Shown: piece by piece, positions 1-8,058 of the stretch | Layout: each line of letters opens with the position of its first letter | How positions within the stretch are numbered: the stretch's first letter is position 1 | Source of the DNA: CAVSMC01 sp963728935 | GTDB taxonomy: Bacteria > Pseudomonadota > Gammaproteobacteria > Burkholderiales > Casimicrobiaceae | DNA length: 64,000 bases | Direction: 5' to 3' | Assembly (NCBI GenBank): GCA_963728935.1 | Contig: CAVSMC010000001.1 | Coordinates: 1,550,001 to 1,614,000, forward strand | Notes under the pieces: model-generated | The model's input: the letters and a program-made list of their open reading frames with translations, nothing else | The model's database searches: none | Told to the model about the DNA's origin: nothing | Made by a program: the position numbers and the translations under genes

Positions 1-456
1 GCAGGCAGCGCGATCACCGCCGAGATCGGTCTGATGAAGGCGACCGAGCAGCTCGCGGCCATGGAAATGATGGCGGTCGATCCGCTCGCGCGCGTGGTCG
101 CTCCGCGGTTCTGGGGCGGCGTCGTGTCGATGCCGCTGCTCGCGGCGCTGTTTTCGACGCTCGGGGTTTTCGGCGCGTACCTGGTCGGCGTGCGCCTGAT
201 CGGCATCGACGCCGGCGCGTTCTGGGGCAACATGCAGGCCGGCGTCGATTTTCGCTACGACGTCGTGAACGGCATCATCAAGAGCGTGGTGTTCGGCCTC
301 GCGGTGAGTCTGATTGCGGTGTTCGAGGGCTACGTCGCCAAGCCGACCGCAGAGGGCGTGTCGAGCGCAACGACACGGACGGTGGTCGCAAGCTCGCTCA
401 CCATTCTCGCGCTCGATTTCGTGCTGACGGTGTTCATGTTCAGGGGAGTCCGGTGA
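1..456 (+). CDS. mlaE: MlaE, ABC permease for phospholipid transport (5' end missing)
   Basis: Inner-membrane permease of the MlaFEDB complex, which moves phospholipids between the inner membrane and the periplasmic carrier MlaC. The reading frame is already open at base 1 and continues with GSAITAEIGLMKATEQLAAM, a highly conserved MlaE stretch, so the gene begins outside the window and the ATG at 34 is internal. About 151 C-terminal residues are present, with hydrophobic segments around VVSMPLLAALFSTLGVFGAY and the C-terminal TILALDFVLTVFMF. The stop overlaps the mlaD start by 4 bases, so the two are translationally coupled. mlaF is presumably just upstream. Confidence 0.95.
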   Translation, partial: AGSAITAEIGLMKATEQLAAMEMMAVDPLARVVAPRFWGGVVSMPLLAALFSTLGVFGAYLVGVRLIGIDAGAFWGNMQAGVDFRYDVVNGIIKSVVFGLAVSLIAVFEGYVAKPTAEGVSSATTRTVVASSLTILALDFVLTVFMFRGVR

Positions 457-923
457 ACCGCGCAACGCTCGATCTGTGGGTCGGCATCTTCGTGACGATC
501 GGCATCGCCGCGATCGTGTTCCTCGCGTTGCGGGTGGGGAACCTGACGACGATCACGTCGACGCCCGGCTATCGGCTCGAGGCGAAGTTCGACAACATCG
601 GCGGGCTCAAGCAGCGCGCGCCGGTCAAGGCGGCGGGCGTGGTCGTCGGCCGCGTCGATTCGGTACGACTCGATCCGCAGACGTATCAGGCGGTGGTCAC
701 GATGCGAATCAATCCCGGCTATCAATTCACCGCGGACACGATCGCGTCGATCCTGACGTCCGGATTGCTCGGCGAGGTCTACGTCGGGCTCGACGCCGGC
801 GGCGACACGAAGATGCTCGCCGATGGCTCGACGATCACCAAGACGCAGTCGGCAGTGGTGCTCGAGAAGATGATCGGGCAGTTCTTGTTCGACAAGGCGA
901 GCGAAGGGGGGAAGCAGAAATGA
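453..923 (+). CDS. mlaD: MlaD, MCE-domain substrate-binding protein
   Basis: 156 residues: one N-terminal transmembrane helix (LWVGIFVTIGIAAIVFLAL) followed by a single MCE domain (about residues 38-115: YRLEAKFDNIGGLKQRAPVK, GLLGEVYVGLD). MlaD forms a hexameric ring in the periplasm on top of MlaE and holds the lipid during transfer. The start is GTG at 453, overlapping the mlaE stop. The TGA overlaps the next ATG by 4 bases. Length is normal for short betaproteobacterial MlaD. Order mlaE-D-A-C-B differs from E. coli only in that mlaA is inside the operon, which is common in this class. Confidence 0.95.
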   Translation: MNRATLDLWVGIFVTIGIAAIVFLALRVGNLTTITSTPGYRLEAKFDNIGGLKQRAPVKAAGVVVGRVDSVRLDPQTYQAVVTMRINPGYQFTADTIASILTSGLLGEVYVGLDAGGDTKMLADGSTITKTQSAVVLEKMIGQFLFDKASEGGKQK

Positions 924-1642
924 GCGCGCCGGCCGCAGGCAGAAGCGCGAAGCGCCTGTCGATCGCGCTCGCTTCGGCGCTGCTGCTCGGCGCTTGCGCG
1001 AGCGCGCCGAACCGCGACGATCCATTCGAGCCCGCGAACCGGGTCGCCTACAAAGTGCACGACACGTTCGACCGCCAGCTCGTCCGTCCTTGGATCCGCA
1101 TGTACGTCCAGTACACGCCGAAGCCCTTGCGGACGGCGGTCTCGAACGTCTTCAACAACATCGAAGACTTCTTTTCCGGCGTTTCCGGCTTGCTGCAAGG
1201 CAAATGGGACAAGGCCGGCGACGATTTCGGCCGCGTGACGCTCAACACGGGAATGGGCCTCGGCGGCCTGATCGATCTCGCGTCGCAGATCGGCATCGAG
1301 CGCGGCGACGAGGATTTCGGCCAGGTGATGGGTTTCTGGGGGATCCCGCAGGGACCGTACTTGTTCATTCCGTTCGTCGGCCCGACCACCGTTCGCGACG
1401 GTACCGGATGGGTGATACGGATCGCCGTCGGGCCTACCGGATTCATCCCCGATGTCCCGACGCGAAACATCGTCTACGGCATCGGCGCGCTCGATCTCAA
1501 GTCGCGCGTGCTCGAGTTCGAAGACCTCGCCGACAAGGCAGCCGTCGATCGCTACGTGTTCATCCGCAGGTCGTACCTGCAGCGGCGCGAGTACCAGGTC
1601 TACGACGGTCAGCCGCCGCCCAAGAAAGAAGAGGACGAATGA
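920..1642 (+). CDS. mlaA: MlaA (VacJ), outer-membrane lipoprotein
   Basis: 240 residues. The N-terminus is a lipoprotein signal peptide (ASALLLGACAS) with the lipobox cysteine near residue 26. The mature part matches the VacJ/MlaA family: DPFEPANRVAYKVHDTFDR, then NVFNNIEDFFSGVSGLLQGK and the WGIPQGPYLFIPFVGPTTVR signature. MlaA is a ring-like channel in the outer membrane that removes phospholipids from the outer leaflet and hands them to MlaC. Start ATG 920 lies on the mlaD stop (ATGA). The stop also overlaps mlaC by 4 bases. Having mlaA in the mla operon supports a complete co-regulated pathway. Confidence 0.95.
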   Translation: MSAPAAGRSAKRLSIALASALLLGACASAPNRDDPFEPANRVAYKVHDTFDRQLVRPWIRMYVQYTPKPLRTAVSNVFNNIEDFFSGVSGLLQGKWDKAGDDFGRVTLNTGMGLGGLIDLASQIGIERGDEDFGQVMGFWGIPQGPYLFIPFVGPTTVRDGTGWVIRIAVGPTGFIPDVPTRNIVYGIGALDLKSRVLEFEDLADKAAVDRYVFIRRSYLQRREYQVYDGQPPPKKEEDE

Positions 1643-2268
1643 CGATGGTCCATACCGACTGGCGACGCGCGATTGCATCGTCGATGCTCGTTGCGCTCGC
1701 GTTGATCCCGCCGCTCGCGCATGCAGAGGAAGCAGCGGACGCGCTCGTCAAGCGCGTGTCGCAGGAAGTGCTGCAGATCGTGCGCGCGGATCCGCAGGTG
1801 CAGGCGGGCAACGAGGCTCGCATCAAGGAAGTGATCGAGACGAAGCTCGTGCCGCATTTCGACTACGTGCGAATGACGGCGCTCGCGATGGGCCGCAACT
1901 GGCGCAAGGCAACGCCGGAGCAGCAGAAACGGCTAGCCGACGAGTTCCGCACGTTGCTGATCCGGACGTATTCCGGCGCGCTTTCGCAGTATCGCAACGA
2001 GACGATCGAGTACAAGCCGCTTCGCGCCGAGCCCAATGCTACCGACGTCATCGTACGCACGGCGGTGATCCGCCAAGGTCAGCAGCCGGTGCCGATCGAT
2101 TACAGCATGACGAAGGCGGCCGACGGCTGGAAGGCGTACGACATCATCGTAGGCGGGGTATCGCTCGTCACCAACTATCGCGACGAGTTCAACGGATTGG
2201 TGAGCTCCGGCGGCATCGACGGCCTGATCAAGACGCTCGCCGCCAAGAACGCCGGCGGCTCGAAATGA
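1639..2268 (+). CDS. mlaC: MlaC, periplasmic phospholipid shuttle
   Basis: 209 residues (Tol-Ttg2D/MlaC family). A Sec signal peptide is visible (SSMLVALALIPPLAHA, cleavage predicted after AHA), followed by the MlaC core: QEVLQIVRADPQ, KLVPHFDYVRMTALAMGRNW, LLIRTYSGALSQYRNETIEY and GWKAYDIIVGGVSLVTNYRD. It ferries phospholipid between MlaA in the outer membrane and MlaFEDB in the inner membrane. Start ATG 1639 overlaps the mlaA stop (ATGA) and the stop overlaps mlaB in the same way. Confidence 0.95.
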   Translation: MTMVHTDWRRAIASSMLVALALIPPLAHAEEAADALVKRVSQEVLQIVRADPQVQAGNEARIKEVIETKLVPHFDYVRMTALAMGRNWRKATPEQQKRLADEFRTLLIRTYSGALSQYRNETIEYKPLRAEPNATDVIVRTAVIRQGQQPVPIDYSMTKAADGWKAYDIIVGGVSLVTNYRDEFNGLVSSGGIDGLIKTLAAKNAGGSK

Positions 2269-2600
2269 GCGTAACGTGCGCGAACGAAGCCGCGGCCGCT
2301 GACGCGGGGTCGCCCGGTTTCGTGGCCGTCGACGACAACGCGCGCTGGCTGCTGCAGGGCGAAGTGACCGCCGGCACGACCGCGCGCATCGTCGAAAATG
2401 CCGGCACGCTGCCGTTGCCGGCGAGCGGCGTCGTCGATTGCGAAGGCGTGCGCGTCGTCGATTCGACGGCGGTGGCGCTGTTGCTCGCTCTCAAGCGCCG
2501 CGCGCGCACCGAGAACAGGCCGATCGCGTTCGTCAACGTGCCGGGCCCGCTGATCGCGCTCGCGAGCGTCTACGGCGTCGCCGAGCTCCTCGTTTCCTGA
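2265..2600 (+). CDS. mlaB: MlaB, STAS-domain subunit
   Basis: 111 residues forming one STAS domain. The strand-helix core VVDCEGVRVVDSTAVALLLA contains the conserved D-S-(T/S) turn, and ALKRRARTENRPIAFVN follows. MlaB is cytoplasmic, binds the ATPase MlaF and stabilises the transporter. ATG 2265 overlaps the mlaC stop. This is the last gene of the mla operon; 60 bases separate it from the next start. Confidence 0.9.
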   Translation: MSVTCANEAAAADAGSPGFVAVDDNARWLLQGEVTAGTTARIVENAGTLPLPASGVVDCEGVRVVDSTAVALLLALKRRARTENRPIAFVNVPGPLIALASVYGVAELLVS

Positions 2601-2660
2601 GCGTGCATCGCTCGCGCGCGCATCTCATTGCGGAACCGGTCGCCCCGCTGTCCGCCGTTC

Positions 2661-3569
2661 ATGCCCGTTGCCGCCGTCGAAACCGTCGATCTCGCGCGCC
2701 GTTTCGGCCGCGTGCAAGCGCTCGACCGCGTCACGCTTCGTGTCGAGCAGGGTGAGTTCTTCGGCTTGCTGGGCCCGAACGGTGCGGGCAAGACGACGCT
2801 GATCTCGATCGTCGCTGGATTGATCCACGCGGACAACGGCGTCGCGCGCGTTCTCGGCCACGATGTCGTCGGCGATTACCGGTCGGCGCGCCGGGCGCTC
2901 GGCGTCGTGCCGCAGGAGCTCGTCTTCGATCCGTTCTTCTCGGTGCGCGAGACGCTTCGCATCCAGGCGGGCTATTTCGGCCTGCGCGCGGCCGACGGCT
3001 GGATCGACGAAATCCTGCATCACCTCGATCTCGAATCGAAGGCCGACGCCAACATGCGCTCGCTCTCCGGCGGCATGAAGCGCCGCGTGCTGATCGGCCA
3101 GGCGCTCGTGCACAAGCCGCCGGTGATCGTGCTCGACGAGCCGACGGCGGGCGTGGACGTCGAGCTTCGGCACAGCTTGTGGGCGTTCGTGCGCAAGTTG
3201 AACCGCGACGGCCATACGATCATCCTGACGACGCACTATCTCGAAGAAGCCGAGGCGCTGTGCGGCCGCATCGCGATGCTGAAGGCCGGCCGCATCGTCG
3301 CGCTCGATACCACGCAGGCGCTGCTTGCGCGATTCGCGCGCCTCACCGTGCGTCTTGCCGTCGATCGGCTTCCCGATACGTGGGTGCCGCGCGTGCTGCG
3401 ACAGGATCCCGGGGTCTTTCACATCGGCCTCGAGCGGCACGCCGAGCTCGAGGACCTTCTCGCGGCGCTTCGCGGCGAGAACATCGCGATCAACGAGCTG
3501 TCGCTCACCGAGACCGACCTCGAGCACGTGTTCATGCGGATCATGGCGGGCGAGTCGGCCGCGGCATGA
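2661..3569 (+). CDS. ABC exporter ATP-binding protein (YadG/CcmA type)
   Basis: 302 residues. Walker A is GPNGAGKT, the signature is LSGGMKRR, Walker B is PPVIVLDEPTAGVD and the H-loop is in ILTTHYLEEAEAL. The architecture is that of ABC-2-type export ATPases. I chose ATG 2661 (MPVAAVETVDLARRFG) over an upstream in-frame start at 2628, because homologous proteins begin right at the first beta strand. It works with the permease that starts one base after its stop. In Burkholderiales this pair usually sits between mla and murA. The substrate is not known. Confidence 0.9.
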   Translation: MPVAAVETVDLARRFGRVQALDRVTLRVEQGEFFGLLGPNGAGKTTLISIVAGLIHADNGVARVLGHDVVGDYRSARRALGVVPQELVFDPFFSVRETLRIQAGYFGLRAADGWIDEILHHLDLESKADANMRSLSGGMKRRVLIGQALVHKPPVIVLDEPTAGVDVELRHSLWAFVRKLNRDGHTIILTTHYLEEAEALCGRIAMLKAGRIVALDTTQALLARFARLTVRLAVDRLPDTWVPRVLRQDPGVFHIGLERHAELEDLLAALRGENIAINELSLTETDLEHVFMRIMAGESAAA

Positions 3570-3570
3570 G

Positions 3571-4458
3571 ATGAAGCCGATGAGCGCGGCGGGCGAAGCC
3601 AAAAGCCCGAAGGGCCCGTCGCCGCGCGAGTCGGTCGCGGCCGACGCTGAGGCCCTTCCCCTCTTGCAACCGCTACGCGTTGGCCGAGTGATGAGCTCCG
3701 GCTGGCGCACGCTGTTCTACAAGGAGATGCTGCGTTTCTGGAAGGTGAGCTTCCAGACGGTCGCCGCGCCGGTGCTCACCGCGCTGCTCTACCTGCTGAT
3801 CTTCTCGCACGTGCTGGAATCGCACGTCTCCGTCTTCGGCGGCGACGTCCGCTACACGGCGTTTCTCATTCCCGGCCTCGTGATGATGTCGGTGCTGCAG
3901 AACTCGTTCGCCAACAGCTCGTCGTCGCTGATCCAGTCGAAGATCACCGGCAACATGATTTTCGTCCTGCTGCCGCCGTTGTCGCCGGCCGATCTGTTCG
4001 CCGCTTACGTGCTGGGCGCGATGGTGCGCGGCCTCGCCGTCGGCGTCGGCGTGTTCGCGATCACGCTGTGGTTCGATCCCGCGGTGCTCATGTTGGCGCG
4101 CCCGGTGTGGGCGCTGGCATTCGCGGTGCTCGGGAGTGCGATCCTCGCGACGCTTGGATTGATCGCCGGCATTTGGGCAGACAAGTTCGACCAGCTCGCG
4201 GCGTTCCAGAATTTCATCATCGTTCCCTTGACGTTCCTGTCCGGCGTGTTCTATTCGATCCAGACGCTGCCGCCGTTCTGGCAGACGATGTCGCACGTCA
4301 ATCCCTTCTTCTATATGATCGACGGCTTCCGCTACGGCTTTTTCGGCCTGTCCGACGCGCCGCCGTGGCAGAGCCTCGCGATCGTCGCCGGCGCGTTCGC
4401 CGCGCTTTCGTCCGCGACGCTCGCGTTGCTCGCGCGCGGCTGGAAGCTGCGGCCGTAG
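3571..4458 (+). CDS. ABC-2 type permease (YadH type)
   Basis: The conserved part, from LFYKEMLRFWKVSFQTVAAP onward, has six hydrophobic segments and the ABC-2 family motif NFIIVPLTFLSGVFYSI. It is the membrane partner of the preceding ATPase. The first candidate start is ATG 3571, one base after the ATPase stop. ATG 3691 (MSSGWRTLFYKE) is also plausible and would remove a 40-residue Pro/Ala/Glu-rich leader that relatives lack. Function is export of an unknown envelope component, inferred from family and neighbourhood. Confidence 0.88.
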   Translation: MKPMSAAGEAKSPKGPSPRESVAADAEALPLLQPLRVGRVMSSGWRTLFYKEMLRFWKVSFQTVAAPVLTALLYLLIFSHVLESHVSVFGGDVRYTAFLIPGLVMMSVLQNSFANSSSSLIQSKITGNMIFVLLPPLSPADLFAAYVLGAMVRGLAVGVGVFAITLWFDPAVLMLARPVWALAFAVLGSAILATLGLIAGIWADKFDQLAAFQNFIIVPLTFLSGVFYSIQTLPPFWQTMSHVNPFFYMIDGFRYGFFGLSDAPPWQSLAIVAGAFAALSSATLALLARGWKLRP

Positions 4459-4478
4459 CGCCCATACCGAGACATCCA

Positions 4479-4724
4479 ATGGTTACCCCCGAATCCATCG
4501 AGCGCACGATTGCCGCGGGACTCGCCTGCGACCATATCGAAGTCGCCGGCGACGGCGAGCATTTCCAGGCGCTCATCGTATCGGCGGAGTTCGACGGCCT
4601 GTCGCGCGTGCGCCGCCATCAACGCGTCTACGCGGCGCTCGGCGATCGCATGCGCGGCGACATCCACGCGCTGTCGATGACGACCATGACGCCGGCCGAA
4701 TGGGGGGCCCGCGCCGGACGTTGA
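4479..4724 (+). CDS. ibaG: IbaG/BolA-family protein
   Basis: 81 residues with the BolA fold: IERTIAAGLACDHIEVAGDG, HFQALIVSAEFDGLSRVRRH (helix-turn with the R-(V/I)-x-R-H-Q core) and DIHALSMTTMTPAEW. BolA/IbaG proteins pair with monothiol glutaredoxins to bind a 2Fe-2S cluster. The position directly before murA and after the mla/yadGH block is the classic ibaG (yrbA) locus. It ends 12 bases from the stop of the convergent hemP gene. Confidence 0.9.
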   Translation: MVTPESIERTIAAGLACDHIEVAGDGEHFQALIVSAEFDGLSRVRRHQRVYAALGDRMRGDIHALSMTTMTPAEWGARAGR

Positions 4725-4736
4725 TCGCCGTGCGTT

Positions 4737-4928
4737 TCAGGCTGTCAGGATCAGCTTGCCGTGCTGCGTGATGCGCAGCCGGTATTCGCGCCCGCGATGC
4801 TCGATCACGATCTCGCCGGCCCCGCGCAGCAGCTCGTGACTTGCGACGCGCCGCACGTCGGCGCTGTGCTCGTTCGGCGTCTCGATCGCATCGGCACGCG
4901 GTGTTGCCAACGGGGGTTGCTGTGACAT
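4737..4928 (-). CDS. hemP: Hemin uptake protein HemP
   Basis: 63 residues from ATG 4928. The C-terminal half is the HemP signature: VASHELLRGAGEIVIEHRG, then EYRLRITQHGKLILTA at the very C-terminus. HemP/HmuP proteins are small regulators needed for haem-uptake gene expression in Burkholderia relatives. A perfect Fur-like palindrome lies 4 bases upstream of the ATG, so repression by Fur would also block ribosome access. There is no clear Shine-Dalgarno upstream of this ATG, so a slightly different start (for example at MRRVASHE-like internal positions) is possible. No haem receptor gene is in the window. Confidence 0.88.
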   Translation of the reverse strand: MSQQPPLATPRADAIETPNEHSADVRRVASHELLRGAGEIVIEHRGREYRLRITQHGKLILTA

Positions 4929-4932
4929 GCGC

Positions 4933-4947
4933 GAATGATAATCATTC
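4933..4947. promoter_or_regulatory. Fur box upstream of hemP
   Basis: GAATGATAATCATTC is a perfect 7-1-7 inverted repeat and matches the core of the Fur consensus (GATAATGATAATCATTATC). It sits 4-5 bases before the hemP start codon and about 180 bases upstream of murA. Iron-dependent repression of hemP is the natural reading. Confidence 0.85.
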
Positions 4948-5125
4948 TCGTTCGCATCGGTCAATGCCGTTCGTCGTGCGCTCGTCGGGCTCGTTGCGCG
5001 TGTCCGGTGGCGGCTGGCGGTTCGGGTAGCATTGCAGCTCACCGACGCGACGCGCAGCCGCCCTCCATCCGAACGAGCGCCCACCCGCCCGGTCTTAGCA
5101 ACCGGCGCGTGCCCCGGCATATCCC

Positions 5126-6379
5126 ATGGACAAACTCCTGATCGCGGGCGGACGCCCGCTTGCCGGAACGATTCGCGTGTCCGGCGCGAAGAACGCCGCG
5201 CTGCCGATTCTTTGCGCGTCGCTGCTCACTCGCGAGCCGCTGGTGCTCACCAACGTGCCGACGTTGAACGACGTGCGCACGATGCGCACGCTACTGTCGC
5301 AGATGGGTGTCGCGATCGACGCCGGCGAAGCGCGAACGCTCGCGCTCGTCGCCGAGCGCATCGACTGGCCGCTGGCGCCCTACGAGCTCGTGAAGACGAT
5401 GCGCGCATCGATCCTTGCGCTGGGGCCGCTCGTCGCACGCTGCGGCGAGGCGCGCGTGTCGCTGCCGGGCGGTTGCGCGATCGGCTTGCGTCCGGTCGAT
5501 CAGCACGTCAAGGGTCTGCAGGCGATGGGCGTCGAAATCGACTTGACGCACGGCTACATTCACGCGCGCGCAACGAAGCTCACGGGAACCCGCTTCGTGT
5601 TCGAGGTCGTCACCGTCACCGGCACGGAGAACCTGCTGATGGCGGCGACGCTCGCGCAGGGCACGACCGTGCTGGAGAACGCGGCGCGCGAGCCGGAGGT
5701 CGTCGATCTCGCCCGCTGCCTCGCCGCGATGGGTGCCCGCATCGATGGCGCCGGCAGCGACCGTATCGTGATCGAGGGCGTTCGCGAGCTGCATGGAACG
5801 GCGCACGCGATCATGCCGGACCGCATCGAGACGGCGACGTTCCTCGCCGCGGTTGCGGCGGCCGGCGGCGAGGCTTCGCTCGAAGGCGCGCTGCCCGACA
5901 CGCTCGACGCCGTGATCGCGAAACTGCGCGAAGCCGGCGCCACCATCGAGCCGCGAGACGGCGCGATTCGCGTCGCGCGCGAGGGTCCGCTCGCGGCGAT
6001 TCAACTGCGCACGGCGCCGTACCCCGGATTTCCCACCGATATGCAGGCGCAGATGATGGCGCTCGCCGCGCGTGCCGCCGGGACGTCGGTCATCACCGAG
6101 ACGATTTTCGAGAACCGGATGATGCACGTGCAGGAGCTGCTTCGCCTCGGGGCGCAGATCGAAGTGCAGGGCAACACGGCGATCGTGACGGGGGTCGGCG
6201 CGCTCACGGGCGCGAACGTGATGGCGACCGACCTGCGCGCGTCGGCATGCCTCGTGATCGCCGGACTCGTCGCCGACGGCGAGACGACGATCGACCGCAT
6301 TTATCACCTCGATCGCGGCTACGAGCGGATCGAGGACAAGCTCTGTGCGCTCGGTGCGTCGATCCGGCGCGTGAAGTAG
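5126..6379 (+). CDS. murA: UDP-N-acetylglucosamine 1-carboxyvinyltransferase MurA
   Basis: 417 residues, full length. It catalyses the first committed step of peptidoglycan synthesis: enolpyruvyl transfer from PEP to UDP-GlcNAc. Seen directly: the N-terminal GTIRVSGAKNAALPILCASL with the substrate-binding K-N pair, the PGGCAIGLRPVDQH loop with the catalytic Cys at residue 117 (Cys115 in E. coli, the fosfomycin target), and YPGFPTDMQAQMMAL. The start ATG 5126 is the first in-frame start and fits the usual MDKL N-terminus. It is followed 20 bases later by queF. Confidence 0.97.
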   Translation: MDKLLIAGGRPLAGTIRVSGAKNAALPILCASLLTREPLVLTNVPTLNDVRTMRTLLSQMGVAIDAGEARTLALVAERIDWPLAPYELVKTMRASILALGPLVARCGEARVSLPGGCAIGLRPVDQHVKGLQAMGVEIDLTHGYIHARATKLTGTRFVFEVVTVTGTENLLMAATLAQGTTVLENAAREPEVVDLARCLAAMGARIDGAGSDRIVIEGVRELHGTAHAIMPDRIETATFLAAVAAAGGEASLEGALPDTLDAVIAKLREAGATIEPRDGAIRVAREGPLAAIQLRTAPYPGFPTDMQAQMMALAARAAGTSVITETIFENRMMHVQELLRLGAQIEVQGNTAIVTGVGALTGANVMATDLRASACLVIAGLVADGETTIDRIYHLDRGYERIEDKLCALGASIRRVK

Positions 6380-6398
6380 ATCGGGTCGAGCGGCGAGC

Positions 6399-7220
6399 AT
6401 GACGGACCTTCGCGACTCGCCGCTCGGCCACGCGACCACCTACGCCGACGCCTACGACGCCGCTCTGCTGTTCGCCGTCGAACGCAAGCCGCTGCGCGAC
6501 GAGCTCGGCTTATCCGACGCGCTGCCGTTTCGCGGCGTCGATCGCTGGAACGCGTACGAGCTGTCGTGGCTCGACGCCGCCGGCAAGCCGCAGATCGCGA
6601 TCGCCTCGTTCGACGTTCCAGCCGCCTCGCCGCGCATCGTCGAGTCGAAATCGGTCAAGCTCTATCTGACCGCTTACAACCTCACCCGCTTTCGCGATCG
6701 CGACTCGGTCGCGGCAACGATTGCGCGCGACATCGGCGTGGCGACCGGCGCCGGCGTCGCGCTGACGCTCGTGACGCCCGAGCAGTTCGGCTCGCTTTCG
6801 ATCGCTGCGCCGAGCGGCGAATCGCTCGACGCGTTGCCTGTCGCGTTCGATGCTTTCGCCCCCGAGCCCGACGTGCTGGCGAGCGCGGGCGATGTGATCG
6901 ACGAGACGCTGCACACGCAGCTCTTTCGCTCCGTATGCCCGGTCACCGGCCAGCCCGATTACGCGACCGTCGAAATCGCCTATCGCGGGCCGCGGATCGA
7001 CCGGGCGCGGCTGCTGCGCTATCTCGTGTCGTTTCGCCGTCATGCGGGATTTCACGAGCATTGCGTCGAGCGCATCTTCGCCGACCTGTGGCGCCGCTGC
7101 GCGCCGCAGCGGCTCGCCGTCTATGCGCGGTTCACGCGCCGCGGCGGCGTCGACATCAATCCCTACCGGACGAGCGGCGACGAGCCGGCGCCGCCGGAGG
7201 CGCGGCACGCTCGGCAATGA
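6399..7220 (+). CDS. queF: NADPH-dependent 7-cyano-7-deazaguanine reductase QueF (long form)
   Basis: 273 residues, the unimodular two-domain QueF type. It reduces preQ0 to preQ1 in queuosine biosynthesis. The catalytic Cys180 is in RSVCPVTGQPDYAT, with the conserved Asp at 187. The substrate-specificity stretch PRIVESKSVKLYLTAYN and the C-terminal RRGGVDINPYRT match E. coli-type QueF. Start ATG 6399 gives the N-terminus MTDLRDSPLGHAT expected for the family (SPLG motif). It is probably co-transcribed with murA. Confidence 0.96.
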   Translation: MTDLRDSPLGHATTYADAYDAALLFAVERKPLRDELGLSDALPFRGVDRWNAYELSWLDAAGKPQIAIASFDVPAASPRIVESKSVKLYLTAYNLTRFRDRDSVAATIARDIGVATGAGVALTLVTPEQFGSLSIAAPSGESLDALPVAFDAFAPEPDVLASAGDVIDETLHTQLFRSVCPVTGQPDYATVEIAYRGPRIDRARLLRYLVSFRRHAGFHEHCVERIFADLWRRCAPQRLAVYARFTRRGGVDINPYRTSGDEPAPPEARHARQ

Positions 7221-7386
7221 CGGCAGGCCGCGGTGCGAGCGGCGAAGGCGGCTGCGGGCGCGAAGCGCCGAGCCCGTATGAGCAATCGCGAGTCGCCGCG
7301 CGGAGCCGACAGCTCAACGCTCGCCAACCGCGACCGTCGTGGAGGCACCATCCGGTAGAATCAATGTTTCCCCCGGGATTCGCGCT

Positions 7387-8058
7387 GTGACGACGCTGAC
7401 GCTCGCCCTTTCGAAGGGGCGTATTTTCGACGAGACGCTGCCGCTGCTCGCCGCGGTGGGGATCGTGCCGTCCGAGGCGCCGGAAACGTCGCGCAAGCTG
7501 ATCTTCGGCACCAACCGCTCCGACGTGTCGATCGTCGTCGTTCGCGCCTCCGACGTGCCGACGTACGTCGAATACGGCGCCGCGGACCTCGGCGTCGCGG
7601 GCAAGGACATACTGCTCGAGCAGGGCGGCGACGGCCTCTATCAGCCGCTCGACCTCGAGATCGCGCGTTGTCGGCTCGCCGTTGCGACCAAGCGCGGCTT
7701 CGACTGGTTGGGCAACGTCCAGCGCGGCGCCCGCATTCGCGTCGCGACGAAATACGTTCGCACGGCGCGCGAGCATTTCGCCGCGAAGGGCATGCATGTA
7801 GACCTGATCAAGCTCTACGGCTCGATGGAGCTCGCGCCGCTTTGCGGTCTCGCCGAGGCGATCGTCGATCTGGTCTCGAGCGGCAACACGCTCGCCGCGA
7901 ACGACCTGGTCGAAGTCGAGACGATCATGCCGATCAGCGCGCGGCTGATCGTCAATCCCGCATCGTTCAAGCTGAAGCGCGCCGGTGTGCAGCCGTTGCT
8001 CGACGCGCTCGGCCGCGCGGTCGTCCATCGCCGCGAGCCGGCGCTGCTCGCGCCATGA
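7387..8058 (+). CDS. hisG: ATP phosphoribosyltransferase HisG (short form)
   Basis: 223 residues. First step of histidine biosynthesis: ATP + PRPP to phosphoribosyl-ATP. The N-terminus LTLALSKGRIFDETLPLL and VPTYVEYGAADLGVAGKD are typical, and the PRPP loop is EAIVDLVSSGNTLAAND. It lacks the C-terminal regulatory ACT-like domain, so it is the short form, which needs HisZ; no hisZ is in the window. The start is GTG 7387, preceded by CGGGA at suitable spacing; an in-frame GTG at 7339 would add 16 atypical residues. The stop overlaps hisD by 4 bases. First gene of the his operon. Confidence 0.95.
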   Translation: MTTLTLALSKGRIFDETLPLLAAVGIVPSEAPETSRKLIFGTNRSDVSIVVVRASDVPTYVEYGAADLGVAGKDILLEQGGDGLYQPLDLEIARCRLAVATKRGFDWLGNVQRGARIRVATKYVRTAREHFAAKGMHVDLIKLYGSMELAPLCGLAEAIVDLVSSGNTLAANDLVEVETIMPISARLIVNPASFKLKRAGVQPLLDALGRAVVHRREPALLAP

